DNA from: an uncultured Clostridia bacterium | Lineage (GTDB): Bacteria; Bacillota; Clostridia; Oscillospirales; Acutalibacteraceae | Length of the DNA stretch: 26,791 nt | NCBI GenBank assembly: GCA_937884975.1 | Contig: CAKZZS010000047.1 | Span: forward strand, 1 to 26,791 | Reading direction: 5' to 3' | Part shown: positions 1-7,899 of the stretch, piece after piece | How positions within the stretch are numbered: the stretch's first letter is position 1 | How the letters are laid out: every line of letters begins with the position of its first letter | Translations under genes and position numbers: made by a program | The notes under the pieces: model-generated | Told to the model about the DNA's origin: nothing | The model's input: the letters and a program-made list of their open reading frames with translations, nothing else | Database searches by the model: none

Positions 1-63
1 GAAAAAATCAGGTCTGTAGTCGTTAATAATTTTTTTAGTAATAAAAATGAATTTTAAAAAGAA

Positions 64-657
64 TTATTTCTCTCTTTTTCGTTTTGGAAACTCAAATCCG
101 TCGGGTAAGGACGGTTTAGTCTTTATTTTTTTGACGTATCTGTCCTCTTCACTGAAAATACATCCGCAGTATTTTTGCATATAGAGTCCGGTTTCAATTG
201 CCTTATCGTGTCCTTCCCAGAAGCCCACACGAAAATCCCTGTATAAAAAATCAATTCCGTATTCTTCGCTTAATTTTTCACAGTATTTTTTTATAAAATC
301 GTGATTTTGATAAATGCTGTATAAAAGCGTTGTTGAAACCGCGTCAAAACCGTTATTCTTTGCATACTCAAACGTCTTTCGAAGCCTTACGGGATAACAA
401 TATGAAACGCAACGGCTTTCAAGATTATCTGACACATTTTTACAAAATTCGTCAAGTCCGTATTCGTCCTCAACAATAAGCTCAACCGACTTTGATTTCG
501 CGTAAGAAACAAGCGTATCACGCCTTGCTTCATATTCCTTAAACGGGTGAATATTCGGGTTATACCAATAAAGTACGGGTTCAATATTTTCCTTTCTCAA
601 CTGCTCAATGCAATAAACCGAGCATGGCGCGCAACAAGTGTGAAGAAGTAATTTCAT
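64..657 (-). CDS. queH: Epoxyqueuosine reductase QueH
   Basis: 197-residue cytosolic protein of the QueH (DUF208) family, the non-cobalamin enzyme that reduces epoxyqueuosine to queuosine in tRNA, the last step of queuosine synthesis. The N-terminus has the family signature LLLHTCCAPCS with Cys8, Cys9 and Cys12. Further conserved cysteines are Cys83 and Cys87 (RCVSYCY) and Cys164 and Cys166 (YCGC); these fit the Fe-S cluster and metal ligands and redox cysteines known for QueH. The length is normal for the family and the ORF is intact. The start ATG follows AAAGGA on the minus strand, and a well-spaced promoter lies just upstream. No other queuosine gene is nearby, so it appears to be transcribed alone. 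Identification rests on the cysteine pattern and is firm. Confidence 0.93.
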   Translation of the reverse strand: MKLLLHTCCAPCSVYCIEQLRKENIEPVLYWYNPNIHPFKEYEARRDTLVSYAKSKSVELIVEDEYGLDEFCKNVSDNLESRCVSYCYPVRLRKTFEYAKNNGFDAVSTTLLYSIYQNHDFIKKYCEKLSEEYGIDFLYRDFRVGFWEGHDKAIETGLYMQKYCGCIFSEEDRYVKKIKTKPSLPDGFEFPKRKREK

Positions 658-687
658 ATAGTTTTTCCTTTAAATAAACTTTCCTTG

Positions 688-716
688 AGTATACATTAAG
701 AACCGGAAATAGTCAA
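688..716 (-). promoter_or_regulatory. Putative sigma-A promoter of queH
   Basis: On the minus strand, TTGACT (716-711) and TATACT (693-688) are separated by exactly 17 bases, each matching consensus at 5 of 6 positions. It lies about 30 bases upstream of the queH start. Confidence 0.7.
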
Positions 717-719
717 ATG

Positions 720-751
720 AAATGCAGAGGATGAAATCATCCCCTGCATTT
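720..751 (-). terminator. Intrinsic terminator, probably bidirectional
   Basis: A near-perfect hairpin with 15-base arms, one A/C mismatch and a 2-base loop; the arms begin AAATGCAG and end CTGCATTT. It lies between the stop of the AIM24-family gene and the queH promoter, so it should end minus-strand transcription from that gene. The plus-strand side carries the stronger T run. Confidence 0.75.
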
Positions 752-761
752 TTTACAGTGT

Positions 762-1445
762 TTATTTGCCCTGAGTAACCATATAGGGCTGGATAGCGCC
801 TGCAAGCTTCGGAACAGGCATTGTCTGGAGAACAACCTCGCCGGGACCTGTAACAACAGTGTTAAACAAGCCTTCGCCGCCGAAGAGAACATTCTTAACG
901 CCCTTTACGGTCTGAACGTCCATCTGACAGGTTGAGCTCATAAGAACAACATGACCGGTATCAACAATTAACTGCTGGCCGGGCTGAAGATTATAGCGGA
1001 TAGCCGAACCGTCGATTTCAACAAATGCAATTCCGCTTCCCGAAAGCTTTTGCATAATAAAGCCTTCGCCGCCGAAAAGTCCTGCGCCGAACTTTCTCTG
1101 GAAGAAAGTTGAAAGCTGAACACCTGCAGTTGAAGCAAGAAAAGAAGATTTCTGGCAAACATATTCCTTGCCTGCGCCGATTTCAAGAGCCATTATCTCT
1201 CCGGGAAGACTGCTTGCGAAAGCGATCATTCCGGGACCGCCCTGAGCAGTATAATTATTCTGGAAAAGGCTCTCCTTTGTAACCATTCTGCCGAGCATTT
1301 TACCGAGTCCGCCGTTTGAAGAGGTTTCCATCTTCATATTCGGAGTCATCCAGCTCATTCCGCCGCCTTCGGTAATCATTGTTTCATTTGCATCAAGAGT
1401 GCAAACAGCAACAGGAAAACTACCGCCCTGAATTTCATATTTCAT
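762..1445 (-). CDS. AIM24 / TIGR00266 family protein
   Basis: 227-residue protein of the AIM24 family (COG2013, TIGR00266), a widespread single-domain beta-rich fold of unknown biochemical function. Typical features are the N-terminal MKYEIQGGSFPVAVCTLDANE strand region, glycine-rich turns such as GGEGFIMQKLSG, and the C-terminal NVLFGGEGLFNTVVTGPG repeat-like element. It has no signal peptide or transmembrane segment, so it is predicted to be cytosolic. The ATG is preceded by AAGGAGG at good spacing and by a near-consensus promoter, and a hairpin terminator follows the stop, so this is probably a one-gene unit. The family is recognised with confidence, but no activity can be assigned from sequence. 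Confidence 0.88.
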   Translation of the reverse strand: MKYEIQGGSFPVAVCTLDANETMITEGGGMSWMTPNMKMETSSNGGLGKMLGRMVTKESLFQNNYTAQGGPGMIAFASSLPGEIMALEIGAGKEYVCQKSSFLASTAGVQLSTFFQRKFGAGLFGGEGFIMQKLSGSGIAFVEIDGSAIRYNLQPGQQLIVDTGHVVLMSSTCQMDVQTVKGVKNVLFGGEGLFNTVVTGPGEVVLQTMPVPKLAGAIQPYMVTQGK

Positions 1446-1477
1446 TTAACATACCTCCTTAAAAGTATTGCAATTAA

Positions 1478-1506
1478 ATTATAATACACATTAAACTGTT
1501 TGTCAC
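1478..1506 (-). promoter_or_regulatory. Putative sigma-A promoter of the AIM24-family gene
   Basis: Minus strand: GTGACA (1506-1501), 17-base spacer, TATAAT (1483-1478). The -10 is perfect and the -35 matches 5 of 6. It lies about 35 bases upstream of the start codon. Confidence 0.75.
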
Positions 1507-1538
1507 TAATTTTTTAAAAATTTGAATGAATACTATTA

Positions 1539-2552
1539 TTATTGAAAATCTTTATTTGAAACAATAAAGGTTATCCTTTCTTCAATTGAGGAACCGCCGT
1601 GATTTAGTTTAATTCCGCCGTGATCGGTCGTGATAAGAATCAGCCAGTCCTCCTGCGAATAAGTCGGTCTTGATATAATCGAGTCAATTATATCGGCACC
1701 CATTGCGTCCGAATTTCTGAATCCGTTTACATACTTGGGATTCTGAAGTGAAAATCCGCTTGCATGGCCGTTGTGGTCGGTATATTCAAGCGTAAGGAAA
1801 ATAAAGTCCGAACAATCCTCCTTACCCAAATCCGCAAGAACATTATCAACAGTACCGATATCTGTTTTAGCGCGAAGAAAAACAGAATTTATATTATTTT
1901 CGGTAATATAATTCAGCTCATTGATATAAGTTGAACTCTTCCTTGTAAAATGACCTGCCCAAGATACATAAAACGCGCTGCTGTCAATTATATTATCTTC
2001 AACAAGCGAAAGCAAAAGAGTTTTCGGTTCAAGCTCCTTCGGCTGACCGTTTCCCGTAACATTTATTGTGTTTGCCCAAACTCCCGTAAGCATTGAGCAC
2101 CATCCGGGCGCGGTTGAGGTGTCTTGAATATTTTCTTCGGGATAATTAACTCCGCCGCAATATGAAAACTCGGCGTGTCCGTTATGGGACAAAAGCGTTT
2201 TTATACCGCTTTTCTTTGAGTTTTCAAGAAGCCTGAAGGTATCAACCCTGCATCCGTCATAACCAATTACAATTGCTTTCTTTTCCTTTTTACCGGAAGG
2301 CAATTCGCCTTCAAAATGATTTTTTATCAGCTTATAAATATCCGTCTGCGGTACAGCTGTCTGCCATGTATTTTCCATCATATCAAGGCTTTCAAGCTCG
2401 GACTCGAAATCCATTTCCGATATATTATCGTCCCCTTCAACAAAATATTTATTTGTCTGCGGATTAAGGTAAGACAATACGGAAAATGTTACAACAATTA
2501 CAACTGTTGCAATAACTGAACAAAACAGAAAAGCTTTTGCCCACTTTTTCAT
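1539..2552 (-). CDS. Membrane-anchored alkaline phosphatase superfamily hydrolase
   Basis: 337-residue protein with an N-terminal signal anchor (hydrophobic residues about 8-29) and an extracytoplasmic alkaline phosphatase-fold domain, as in type I phosphodiesterases and sulfatase-like enzymes. Metal-site motifs are in the expected order: GYDG with Asp99, a Ser/Thr segment around TSTAPGW (145-151) that should hold the nucleophile, TDHNGH with Asp259, His260 and His263, TTDHGG with Asp310 and His311, and a final NHGG with His318. This set fits a two-metal phosphoesterase acting outside the membrane. The substrate (nucleotide, phospholipid head group or phosphoglycerol) cannot be inferred. The start has AAGGAG upstream, and the gene diverges from the large plus-strand operon. 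Confidence 0.82.
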   Translation of the reverse strand: MKKWAKAFLFCSVIATVVIVVTFSVLSYLNPQTNKYFVEGDDNISEMDFESELESLDMMENTWQTAVPQTDIYKLIKNHFEGELPSGKKEKKAIVIGYDGCRVDTFRLLENSKKSGIKTLLSHNGHAEFSYCGGVNYPEENIQDTSTAPGWCSMLTGVWANTINVTGNGQPKELEPKTLLLSLVEDNIIDSSAFYVSWAGHFTRKSSTYINELNYITENNINSVFLRAKTDIGTVDNVLADLGKEDCSDFIFLTLEYTDHNGHASGFSLQNPKYVNGFRNSDAMGADIIDSIISRPTYSQEDWLILITTDHGGIKLNHGGSSIEERITFIVSNKDFQ

Positions 2553-2583
2553 AAAAACACTCCTTAAATGAGTTTATATACAA

Positions 2584-2612
2584 ATTATAATTTCTTTTAA
2601 CAAAAAAATCAA
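2584..2612 (-). promoter_or_regulatory. Putative promoter of the alkaline-phosphatase-fold gene
   Basis: Minus strand: TTGATT (2612-2607), 17-base spacer, perfect TATAAT (2589-2584). It is about 30 bases upstream of the start codon. Confidence 0.6.
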
Positions 2613-2683
2613 CAAAAACAGTATTTAATAATAAAAAAAGATAAGCCACATTATAATAGAAAGCATTGATTTTTTATTTTTAA

Positions 2684-2712
2684 TTGACAAATTGAATAAA
2701 AACTGTTATTCT
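2684..2712 (+). promoter_or_regulatory. Promoter of the 16-gene metal-linked operon
   Basis: Perfect -35 TTGACA (2684-2689), 17-base spacer, -10 TATTCT (2707-2712, 4 of 6). The predicted start point, near 2719, falls inside the first palindromic operator, so a bound repressor would block initiation. Confidence 0.7.
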
Positions 2713-2713
2713 T

Positions 2714-2741
2714 ATATTGGTTAGCGGCTGCTAACCAATAT
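2714..2741 (+). promoter_or_regulatory. Palindromic operator 1 (DtxR-like half-sites)
   Basis: Perfect inverted repeat with 12-base arms (ATATTGGTTAGC and its complement) around the 4-base centre GGCT. It begins 2 bases after the -10 element and spans the predicted transcription start. The half-site GGTTAGC resembles the DtxR/IdeR half-site (AGGTTAG), but the halves are about 5 bases further apart than in the classical 19-base box. Assignment to the DtxR-family protein at the end of this operon is inferred. Confidence 0.7.
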
Positions 2742-2752
2742 TTTCAACATCG

Positions 2753-2770
2753 GGTTAGCGTATGCTAACC
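2753..2770 (+). promoter_or_regulatory. Palindromic operator 2, same motif as operator 1
   Basis: GGTTAGC-GTAT-GCTAACC, identical to operator 1 in both 7-base arms and differing in the spacer. The centres are 34 bases apart, about three helical turns, which suits cooperative binding on one face. An in-frame ATG at 2762 lies inside this palindrome and has no ribosome binding site, so it is not used as the start of the next gene. Confidence 0.68.
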
Positions 2771-2800
2771 AAAAAAGTTATTAGGATATGGAAAAGAACT

Positions 2801-3358
2801 ATGTCAATAGAAAAATCTTTAATTGAATACTGCTCCCCCACCCTTGCGAAGCTAAAAACAGCTAATCTGTTTTCTTGTAAATATTCGGAAGAGAATGAGT
2901 TGAATGCGGTTGTTGCTTCGTGGAATAGATATTTCAATGGAAAAGGCATTGAGCTTATAGTGTTGCGAAAGCAAAACGGTTCTGCTCTTGTTTATGTCTG
3001 CAGGAGAAACCGGCTTGAGCTTGATTTGGATAAAAAAGGCGTTGCCGAGTTTCTTGCAAATTACGGCTACGAGAGCATAAAAGTTGATTATGCTATTGAA
3101 AAGCTGAAGTCAAGGCTTAAAGACTGCGACGGCTTTCCGCACGAGATAGGGATTTTTCTTGATTATCCGCTTGAGGATGTTAAGGGCTTTATTGAAAATG
3201 CAGGCGCTAATTTCAAATGCTGCGGATGCTGGAAGGTTTACTGTAACGAATGCGAGGCAATTAAACTGTTCGCAAAATATCAAAAATGCCGTGAGGTTTA
3301 TTCAAGACTGTTTTACGCTGGAACAAGAAGCATTGAGCAGTTAACGGTCAAGGCATAA
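2801..3358 (+). CDS. DUF3793 family protein
   Basis: 185-residue soluble protein of the DUF3793 family. Recognised features are the N-terminal IEYCSPTLAKLKTANLFSC segment, the central FPHEIGIFLDYPLEDVKGFI segment, and the C-terminal CCGCWKVYCNECEA cysteine cluster followed by LFAKYQKC. The clustered cysteines could bind metal or serve a redox role, but the family has no known function. From memory, relatives often lie near iron transport and flavodoxin genes. The start at 2801 is preferred because an earlier in-frame ATG (2762) lies inside the second operator without a Shine-Dalgarno; even at 2801 the site is weak (GGA about 8 bases upstream). It is the first gene after the palindromic operators and so is directly under their control. 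Confidence 0.85.
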   Translation: MSIEKSLIEYCSPTLAKLKTANLFSCKYSEENELNAVVASWNRYFNGKGIELIVLRKQNGSALVYVCRRNRLELDLDKKGVAEFLANYGYESIKVDYAIEKLKSRLKDCDGFPHEIGIFLDYPLEDVKGFIENAGANFKCCGCWKVYCNECEAIKLFAKYQKCREVYSRLFYAGTRSIEQLTVKA

Positions 3359-3385
3359 ACAAGAACTGACAAAAGGAGAATGAAA

Positions 3386-4006
3386 ATGTCAATTGTAAAA
3401 AAATTCTTTAACAACACAAGAAAGCCCGAGGGCAAGCTCGGAAGAATTATGGTAAACGGGATGAACAGCGGCGGTCACACTGCGCTTGCCGAATGGGGCT
3501 TCGGCTTTTTAAATACAGACAAATCATTTATTGCGCTTGACTGCGGTTGCGGCGGCGGAGCAAATGTAAAAAGACTGCTCGATAAATGCGACAAGGCATA
3601 CGGAATTGATTATTCTCCCGTAAGCGTTGAAAAATCAAAGGAAGTTAATGCCGAAGCAATAAAAAGCGGCAGATGTGAAATCCACCAATGCGACGTTCGC
3701 TCTCTCCCCTTCGAAAATGATAGCTTTGATTTGGTAACAGCATTTGAAACTGTATATTTCTGGCAGGAAATTGACAAGGCGTTCGCAGAAATTTTCAGAG
3801 TTCTTAAAAACGGCGGCACATTTGCGATTACAAATGAGTCAACGGGTACGGACAAAACCTCGGTTAAGTTTTCGCAGATAATTGACGGTATGAATTTATA
3901 TACACCTGAAAAATTAGAGGAATTGCTTGAAAATGCAGGCTTCAGGAATATTGAAATTCACACTGACTCTCAAAAGCCTTGGACAAACGTTACTGCAGAG
4001 AAATGA
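3386..4006 (+). CDS. Class I SAM-dependent methyltransferase (1)
   Basis: 206-residue cytosolic methyltransferase with the Rossmann-type SAM fold. Motif I is ALDCGCGGGANVKRL near residue 50, the acidic ribose-binding residue is in GIDYSP, motif II/post-II is CDVRSLPFENDSFDLV, and motif III is RVLKNGGTFAI. The N-terminal segment MNSGGHTALAEWGF is a substrate-side cap typical of small Clostridial methyltransferases. The start at 3386 is chosen over the ATG at 3380 because AGGAG (3374-3378) then sits 7 bases away. It follows the DUF3793 gene by 27 bases. It is one of four class I methyltransferases in the operon. The acceptor is unknown; a small molecule is more likely than RNA or protein from the fold subtype, but this is inference. 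Confidence 0.88.
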   Translation: MSIVKKFFNNTRKPEGKLGRIMVNGMNSGGHTALAEWGFGFLNTDKSFIALDCGCGGGANVKRLLDKCDKAYGIDYSPVSVEKSKEVNAEAIKSGRCEIHQCDVRSLPFENDSFDLVTAFETVYFWQEIDKAFAEIFRVLKNGGTFAITNESTGTDKTSVKFSQIIDGMNLYTPEKLEELLENAGFRNIEIHTDSQKPWTNVTAEK

Positions 4007-4015
4007 GGTAAAACA

Positions 4016-4696
4016 ATGGCAAGAAAAGACGAAATCAAATCGGCATATAAAAGTCTCGGGAAGGCACATAACCTCTATGACGGAATGATGACAGGCACAA
4101 CTGTTATCGGCAGATGTATTGATAAGCTCGTCTGGCAGATGACTGCAGAGGATATGCTCGAATATCAGTCGGAAGCTTTTGCGGCTATACCTTCGGATTT
4201 CTCGGGCAAGCTGTTGGAGGTTCCCGTAGGTACCGGCGTGCTTTCAATGCCCGTATTCAAGACTCTCCCGAATGCAGATATTACCTGCCTTGACTATTCT
4301 GAAAAGATGATGGAGAGTGCCAAGAAAAGAGCGAACGAAATGGGTATCAATAATATTTCGTTCTGTCAGGGTGATGTAGGCAACCTGCAGTTTGAGAACG
4401 AAAGCTTTGACGCAGTTGTTTCTCTCAACGGTTTTCACGCTTTTCCCGATAAGGACGCCGCATTCGTCGAAACAAACAGAGTGCTTAAAAAGGGCGGGGT
4501 TTTCTGCGGTTGCTTTTATGTCAAAAATTCAAACGCTCATACAGACAAAATGATAAAGCGTTTTTATATCAAAAGCGGCTTTTTTACAGAGCCGTTTGAT
4601 ACGGTTGAGTCGTTAAGACAAAGACTTGAAAAAATGTATTCCGAGGTCAGAGTAGGAAATGTTGAGAGTATTGCATATTTTCAGTGTATTAAATAA
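4016..4696 (+). CDS. Class I SAM-dependent methyltransferase (2), UbiE-like
   Basis: 226-residue methyltransferase of the UbiE/COG2226 type. The motif I region is LLEVPVGTGVLSMPVF (residues about 67-82), the acidic residue after strand 2 is in CLDYSEKMM, followed by GDVGNLQFENESFDAVV and NRVLKKGGVFCG. Motif I has VPVGTG in place of the usual IGCGTG, a variant seen in related Clostridial enzymes. There is no membrane segment. It lies 9 bases after methyltransferase 1 and is clearly co-transcribed. The sequence differs enough from its neighbours to suggest a different acceptor rather than a recent duplication. Substrate unknown. Confidence 0.87.
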   Translation: MARKDEIKSAYKSLGKAHNLYDGMMTGTTVIGRCIDKLVWQMTAEDMLEYQSEAFAAIPSDFSGKLLEVPVGTGVLSMPVFKTLPNADITCLDYSEKMMESAKKRANEMGINNISFCQGDVGNLQFENESFDAVVSLNGFHAFPDKDAAFVETNRVLKKGGVFCGCFYVKNSNAHTDKMIKRFYIKSGFFTEPFDTVESLRQRLEKMYSEVRVGNVESIAYFQCIK

Positions 4697-4714
4697 ACGA
4701 AAAGAGGAACGGGT

Positions 4715-5422
4715 ATGTCAAAGGAAATAGTTGTTTTTGAAAGTGTTACGAAGGTTTTCGGCTCAGGTGAAGGAGAACAGAAAGCAGTTGATAATGTCAG
4801 TTTTTCAATAAACGAGGGCGAATTTGTTGTTATCCTCGGTCAGTCAGGCGCAGGCAAATCGACCGTACTCAATATGCTCGGCGGACTTGACAAGCAGACA
4901 AGCGGTAAAATCACCGTTAACGGCGAGGAGCTGTTCGGTCTGGACGATACCAAACTCGCCGCCTTCAGAGCAAAGAACATCGGCTTTATTTTTCAGTTCT
5001 ATAATCTGCTTCCGAGCCTTACCGCTTACGAAAATGTTGCTCTTTCAAAGGATATTGTTAAAAATGCGCTTGACCCTACCGAAATGCTTAAAAAGGTCGG
5101 ACTTGAAAAACATGCAGACAAGTTTCCCTCACAGATGTCGGGCGGCGAACAGCAAAGAGTATCTATAGCCAGAGCGCTCGCTAAAAATCCGCCTATCATT
5201 TTAGGCGATGAGCCGACAGGCGCGCTTGACTCGGAAACGGGAATTGCAGTGCTCGAGCTTCTCTCACGGTTAAATAAAGAAAACAAAAACACCGTTATTA
5301 TCGTTACTCATAACGCAGATATTGCCCGTTGTGCAGATAAGGTTATCCGTATGAAAAACGGCAAGATAAAAGAGGTTACCATAAATGAAAACCCCGTTTC
5401 CGTAAGGGAGGTTCAGTGGTAA
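4715..5422 (+). CDS. MacB/LolD-type ABC transporter ATP-binding protein
   Basis: 235-residue stand-alone ATPase of the MacB/LolD/BceA class. Visible motifs are Walker A GQSGAGKST (42-50), Q-loop FQFYNLLPSLTAYENV (Gln94), signature MSGGEQQRV (141-149), Walker B IILGDEPTGALDS (Asp165, Glu166) and the switch His199 in VTHN. The NLLP and DEPTGALD wording is characteristic of this class, whose partners are FtsX-like permeases. The stop overlaps the next start as TAATG, so the partner is the permease that follows. Such pairs export or expel amphiphilic molecules by mechanotransmission rather than importing solutes. The substrate here is unknown. Confidence 0.94.
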   Translation: MSKEIVVFESVTKVFGSGEGEQKAVDNVSFSINEGEFVVILGQSGAGKSTVLNMLGGLDKQTSGKITVNGEELFGLDDTKLAAFRAKNIGFIFQFYNLLPSLTAYENVALSKDIVKNALDPTEMLKKVGLEKHADKFPSQMSGGEQQRVSIARALAKNPPIILGDEPTGALDSETGIAVLELLSRLNKENKNTVIIVTHNADIARCADKVIRMKNGKIKEVTINENPVSVREVQW

Positions 5423-7899
5423 TGCTTTTTAAGAAAACCTTAAGGGAATTAAAGCAGAATTTCGGTCAGTTCTTTTCGTTGTTTATACTCGTAATGCTCG
5501 CAACGTCAATGTATGCGGGCTTTATGGCTGACCCCATAGGAGGTAACAGAGCAAGAGAGGTTTTTCACAAGGACTCGGCTCTCGCTTCAGTGTGGATTTA
5601 CGGCGAAAACTTTAATAATGATGACCTTGAAAATGTAAAAAAGGTCAACTTTGTTGAAAGTGCACAGCTTCGCACAAAGGTTACGGGAAGCGCCGTTAAT
5701 CAAGGCGGAGCAGAGCTTGATTTATTCCTGCAAATGGATAACCTTGTAAACAAGCCGCAGACTGTTTCGGGTGAAGATTTCAACCCGAATGACAAAAACG
5801 GAATATGGATTAACAAAAACTTCGCTGATGAATGGAAACTGAAGGCCGGCGATGATTTTACGGTTGAATACGGCGGAATTGAGTTTACAAAAACAATCAA
5901 AGGGGTTGTCCTCTCCCCCGAATACGAATATATGTGCGCATCAACCGATGCCGAGACAAATTTTAAGAACATTTGCTATGCGTACGTTTATTACGAGGGA
6001 TTTCCCGTTAAGGACTACATAATTCACTTAATTGAAAATGAGAAAATAAATATTGAGGATTTAAGAAAGAATACCGACATTGTTGAAAAGCTTGAAGAAA
6101 AGTTGTCTGCTATCGGTCTTTCAACTGACAGTATAACAAATGATACTCTGCTTGAGGCGGTAAAAAAGGCTGATGAAAAATCACTTTTTAAGCTTCTTCC
6201 CTACACACAGATAGTGGTAAGAGGTGTTGACGGACAAGAGCTGCTCTCAAAGGAGAGCGAAATATCAAAGGCTCTTGACGGCGACTATGCAGTTATGGTT
6301 GATTCCTCATCAATATCAGGCATACAGAGGCTTACTGCAGAGCTTGAACAGCACGCTTCATTCTCCTATGTGTTTATGGTTATCTTCCTTGCAATAGCAA
6401 TTCTGGTTATTGCAACTGGTATGAGCCGAATGGTTGAGAGGCAGAGGACGCAGATAGGCACAATGAACGCTATGGGCATGAGTCGAAGGAAGATCATTTT
6501 ACATTATCTTTTCTTCAGTTTTTCCGTTTCGTTTATCGGTTCAGTTGTTGGTACGGTAATAGGATATTTCCTTTTGGGAAATTATATGGTTTCATTATTC
6601 TCACAGTGGTACGTCGTACCAAATTGGAAAGCAGGCGCAGATTGGTCATTCTTGGCTATTTCAATTACAATAATCGGCGTGTGCGTGCTTGCGTCATACC
6701 TTTCGTGCAGAAAGGTGCTTAAAATCGCACCGAGCGAGGCGTTAAGACCGTCTGTTCCCAAGGGCGGAAAAAGAACATTACTTGAACGCCTGCCGTTCTG
6801 GAAAAAACTCAGCTTTTCGGCACAGTACAATTTAAGGGATATTTCCCGTTACAAGCTGCGTGCTGTTATGGCAGTATTCGGAACGGCTATGGGCATGATA
6901 CTGCTTACGGGTACTCTTGCGGCTCTGACGATGCTTAACGATGTTTATTCGTGGACCTTTGAAAAAATACAGAATTTCGAATATGAGGCAATGCTTACAG
7001 AGGATGTTAAGCTTGACGAAATCGATTCGCTTTCCGACAGGCTATCGGGCGAATTAGTTATGAGAACGGGTATTGAAATAGCTAAAACAGAGCATGCCTT
7101 GAGCGACGAAAAATCAACGCAGACCTTAATGGTAATCGAAAATAAGGGTTTATTCCGTATTACCGATACCAAGGCGGAAATTACCGATTTACCCGAGGGC
7201 ACGGTTGCGGTAACGAGGCGGCTTGCCGAGAAGCTGGGTATTAAGGTCGGAGATTCGGTTTATTGGCATATTTACGAAGAAAACACCTGGCACAGCGCAA
7301 AGGTCGGTGTAATTAACCGTTCACCCGAAACCTCGGGAATGACGATGACAAGAACAGATTTCGAAAAAACGGACTGCAAATTCACTCCCACGCTTTTGGC
7401 TACAAACGACAGCGAGATACTCAATATCAATAGCAAGGGAGTCAGCACGGTTTACAACATAACGGAGCTTCGTGAAATCTACGAAGAGAATATGCAGATA
7501 ATTTGGGTGCTTGTAGTTGTAATGGTTATCTTTGCCTTTGTTATGGTAGTTGCCGTTCTTTATAACACGGGAAATCTTTCCTTCCATGAGAGATTAAGAG
7601 AATTCGCAACACTTAAGGTGCTTGGCTTCTCGTCAAAGGAAATCCGTTCACTTATTACAAAGCAGAATATTATACTCTCGCTTATCGGCATAGTATTGGG
7701 CGCACCCTTCGGCAAGCCAATGCTTGAAGCAATGATGAACTCAAACGGTGAGAATTTCGACTACTATGCAACCGTTACACCGCAGACTTATGTTTTGGCA
7801 GGCGCTGTAGTACTTGTAATATCAATGGCAGTCAGCCTGATGTTTACAAAGAAAATCAGAAGGCTTGATATGGTTGAATCATTAAAAGGAGCGGAATAA
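5422..7899 (+). CDS. FtsX-like ABC transporter permease
   Basis: 825-residue permease with two FtsX-type halves. One membrane helix (about 14-34) is followed by a large outside domain to about residue 310, then helices near 314-334, 357-386, 407-428 and 480-503. A second outside domain runs to about 690, followed by three C-terminal helices near 693-716, 748-767 and 790-809. Coupling-helix segments RQRTQIGTMNAMGMSRRKI and LREFATLKVLGFSSKEI repeat the FtsX pattern once per half. ATG 5422 is preferred to GTG 5416 because the GGGAGG (5406-5411) is then 10 bases away and the overlap is the usual TAATG. It forms a complete type VII-like transporter with the preceding ATPase. Its role in a metal-linked operon is unclear; export of a lipid-like or methylated compound is possible. 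Confidence 0.9.
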   Translation: MLFKKTLRELKQNFGQFFSLFILVMLATSMYAGFMADPIGGNRAREVFHKDSALASVWIYGENFNNDDLENVKKVNFVESAQLRTKVTGSAVNQGGAELDLFLQMDNLVNKPQTVSGEDFNPNDKNGIWINKNFADEWKLKAGDDFTVEYGGIEFTKTIKGVVLSPEYEYMCASTDAETNFKNICYAYVYYEGFPVKDYIIHLIENEKINIEDLRKNTDIVEKLEEKLSAIGLSTDSITNDTLLEAVKKADEKSLFKLLPYTQIVVRGVDGQELLSKESEISKALDGDYAVMVDSSSISGIQRLTAELEQHASFSYVFMVIFLAIAILVIATGMSRMVERQRTQIGTMNAMGMSRRKIILHYLFFSFSVSFIGSVVGTVIGYFLLGNYMVSLFSQWYVVPNWKAGADWSFLAISITIIGVCVLASYLSCRKVLKIAPSEALRPSVPKGGKRTLLERLPFWKKLSFSAQYNLRDISRYKLRAVMAVFGTAMGMILLTGTLAALTMLNDVYSWTFEKIQNFEYEAMLTEDVKLDEIDSLSDRLSGELVMRTGIEIAKTEHALSDEKSTQTLMVIENKGLFRITDTKAEITDLPEGTVAVTRRLAEKLGIKVGDSVYWHIYEENTWHSAKVGVINRSPETSGMTMTRTDFEKTDCKFTPTLLATNDSEILNINSKGVSTVYNITELREIYEENMQIIWVLVVVMVIFAFVMVVAVLYNTGNLSFHERLREFATLKVLGFSSKEIRSLITKQNIILSLIGIVLGAPFGKPMLEAMMNSNGENFDYYATVTPQTYVLAGAVVLVISMAVSLMFTKKIRRLDMVESLKGAE

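Noticed and set aside
1..57. Open plus-strand frame entering from the left edge and ending in TAA at 55-57 (18 codons).
   Set aside because: Too short to tell a real gene end from chance; all residues are common and no motif or terminator supports it.
1507..1523. AT-rich palindrome AATTTTT/AAAAATT after the alkaline-phosphatase-fold gene.
   Set aside because: All A/T with no GC stem, so not a credible intrinsic terminator.
2762..2800. Upstream ATG that would add 13 residues to the DUF3793 protein.
   Set aside because: It lies inside the second palindrome, has no ribosome binding site, and the added residues do not resemble the family N-terminus.
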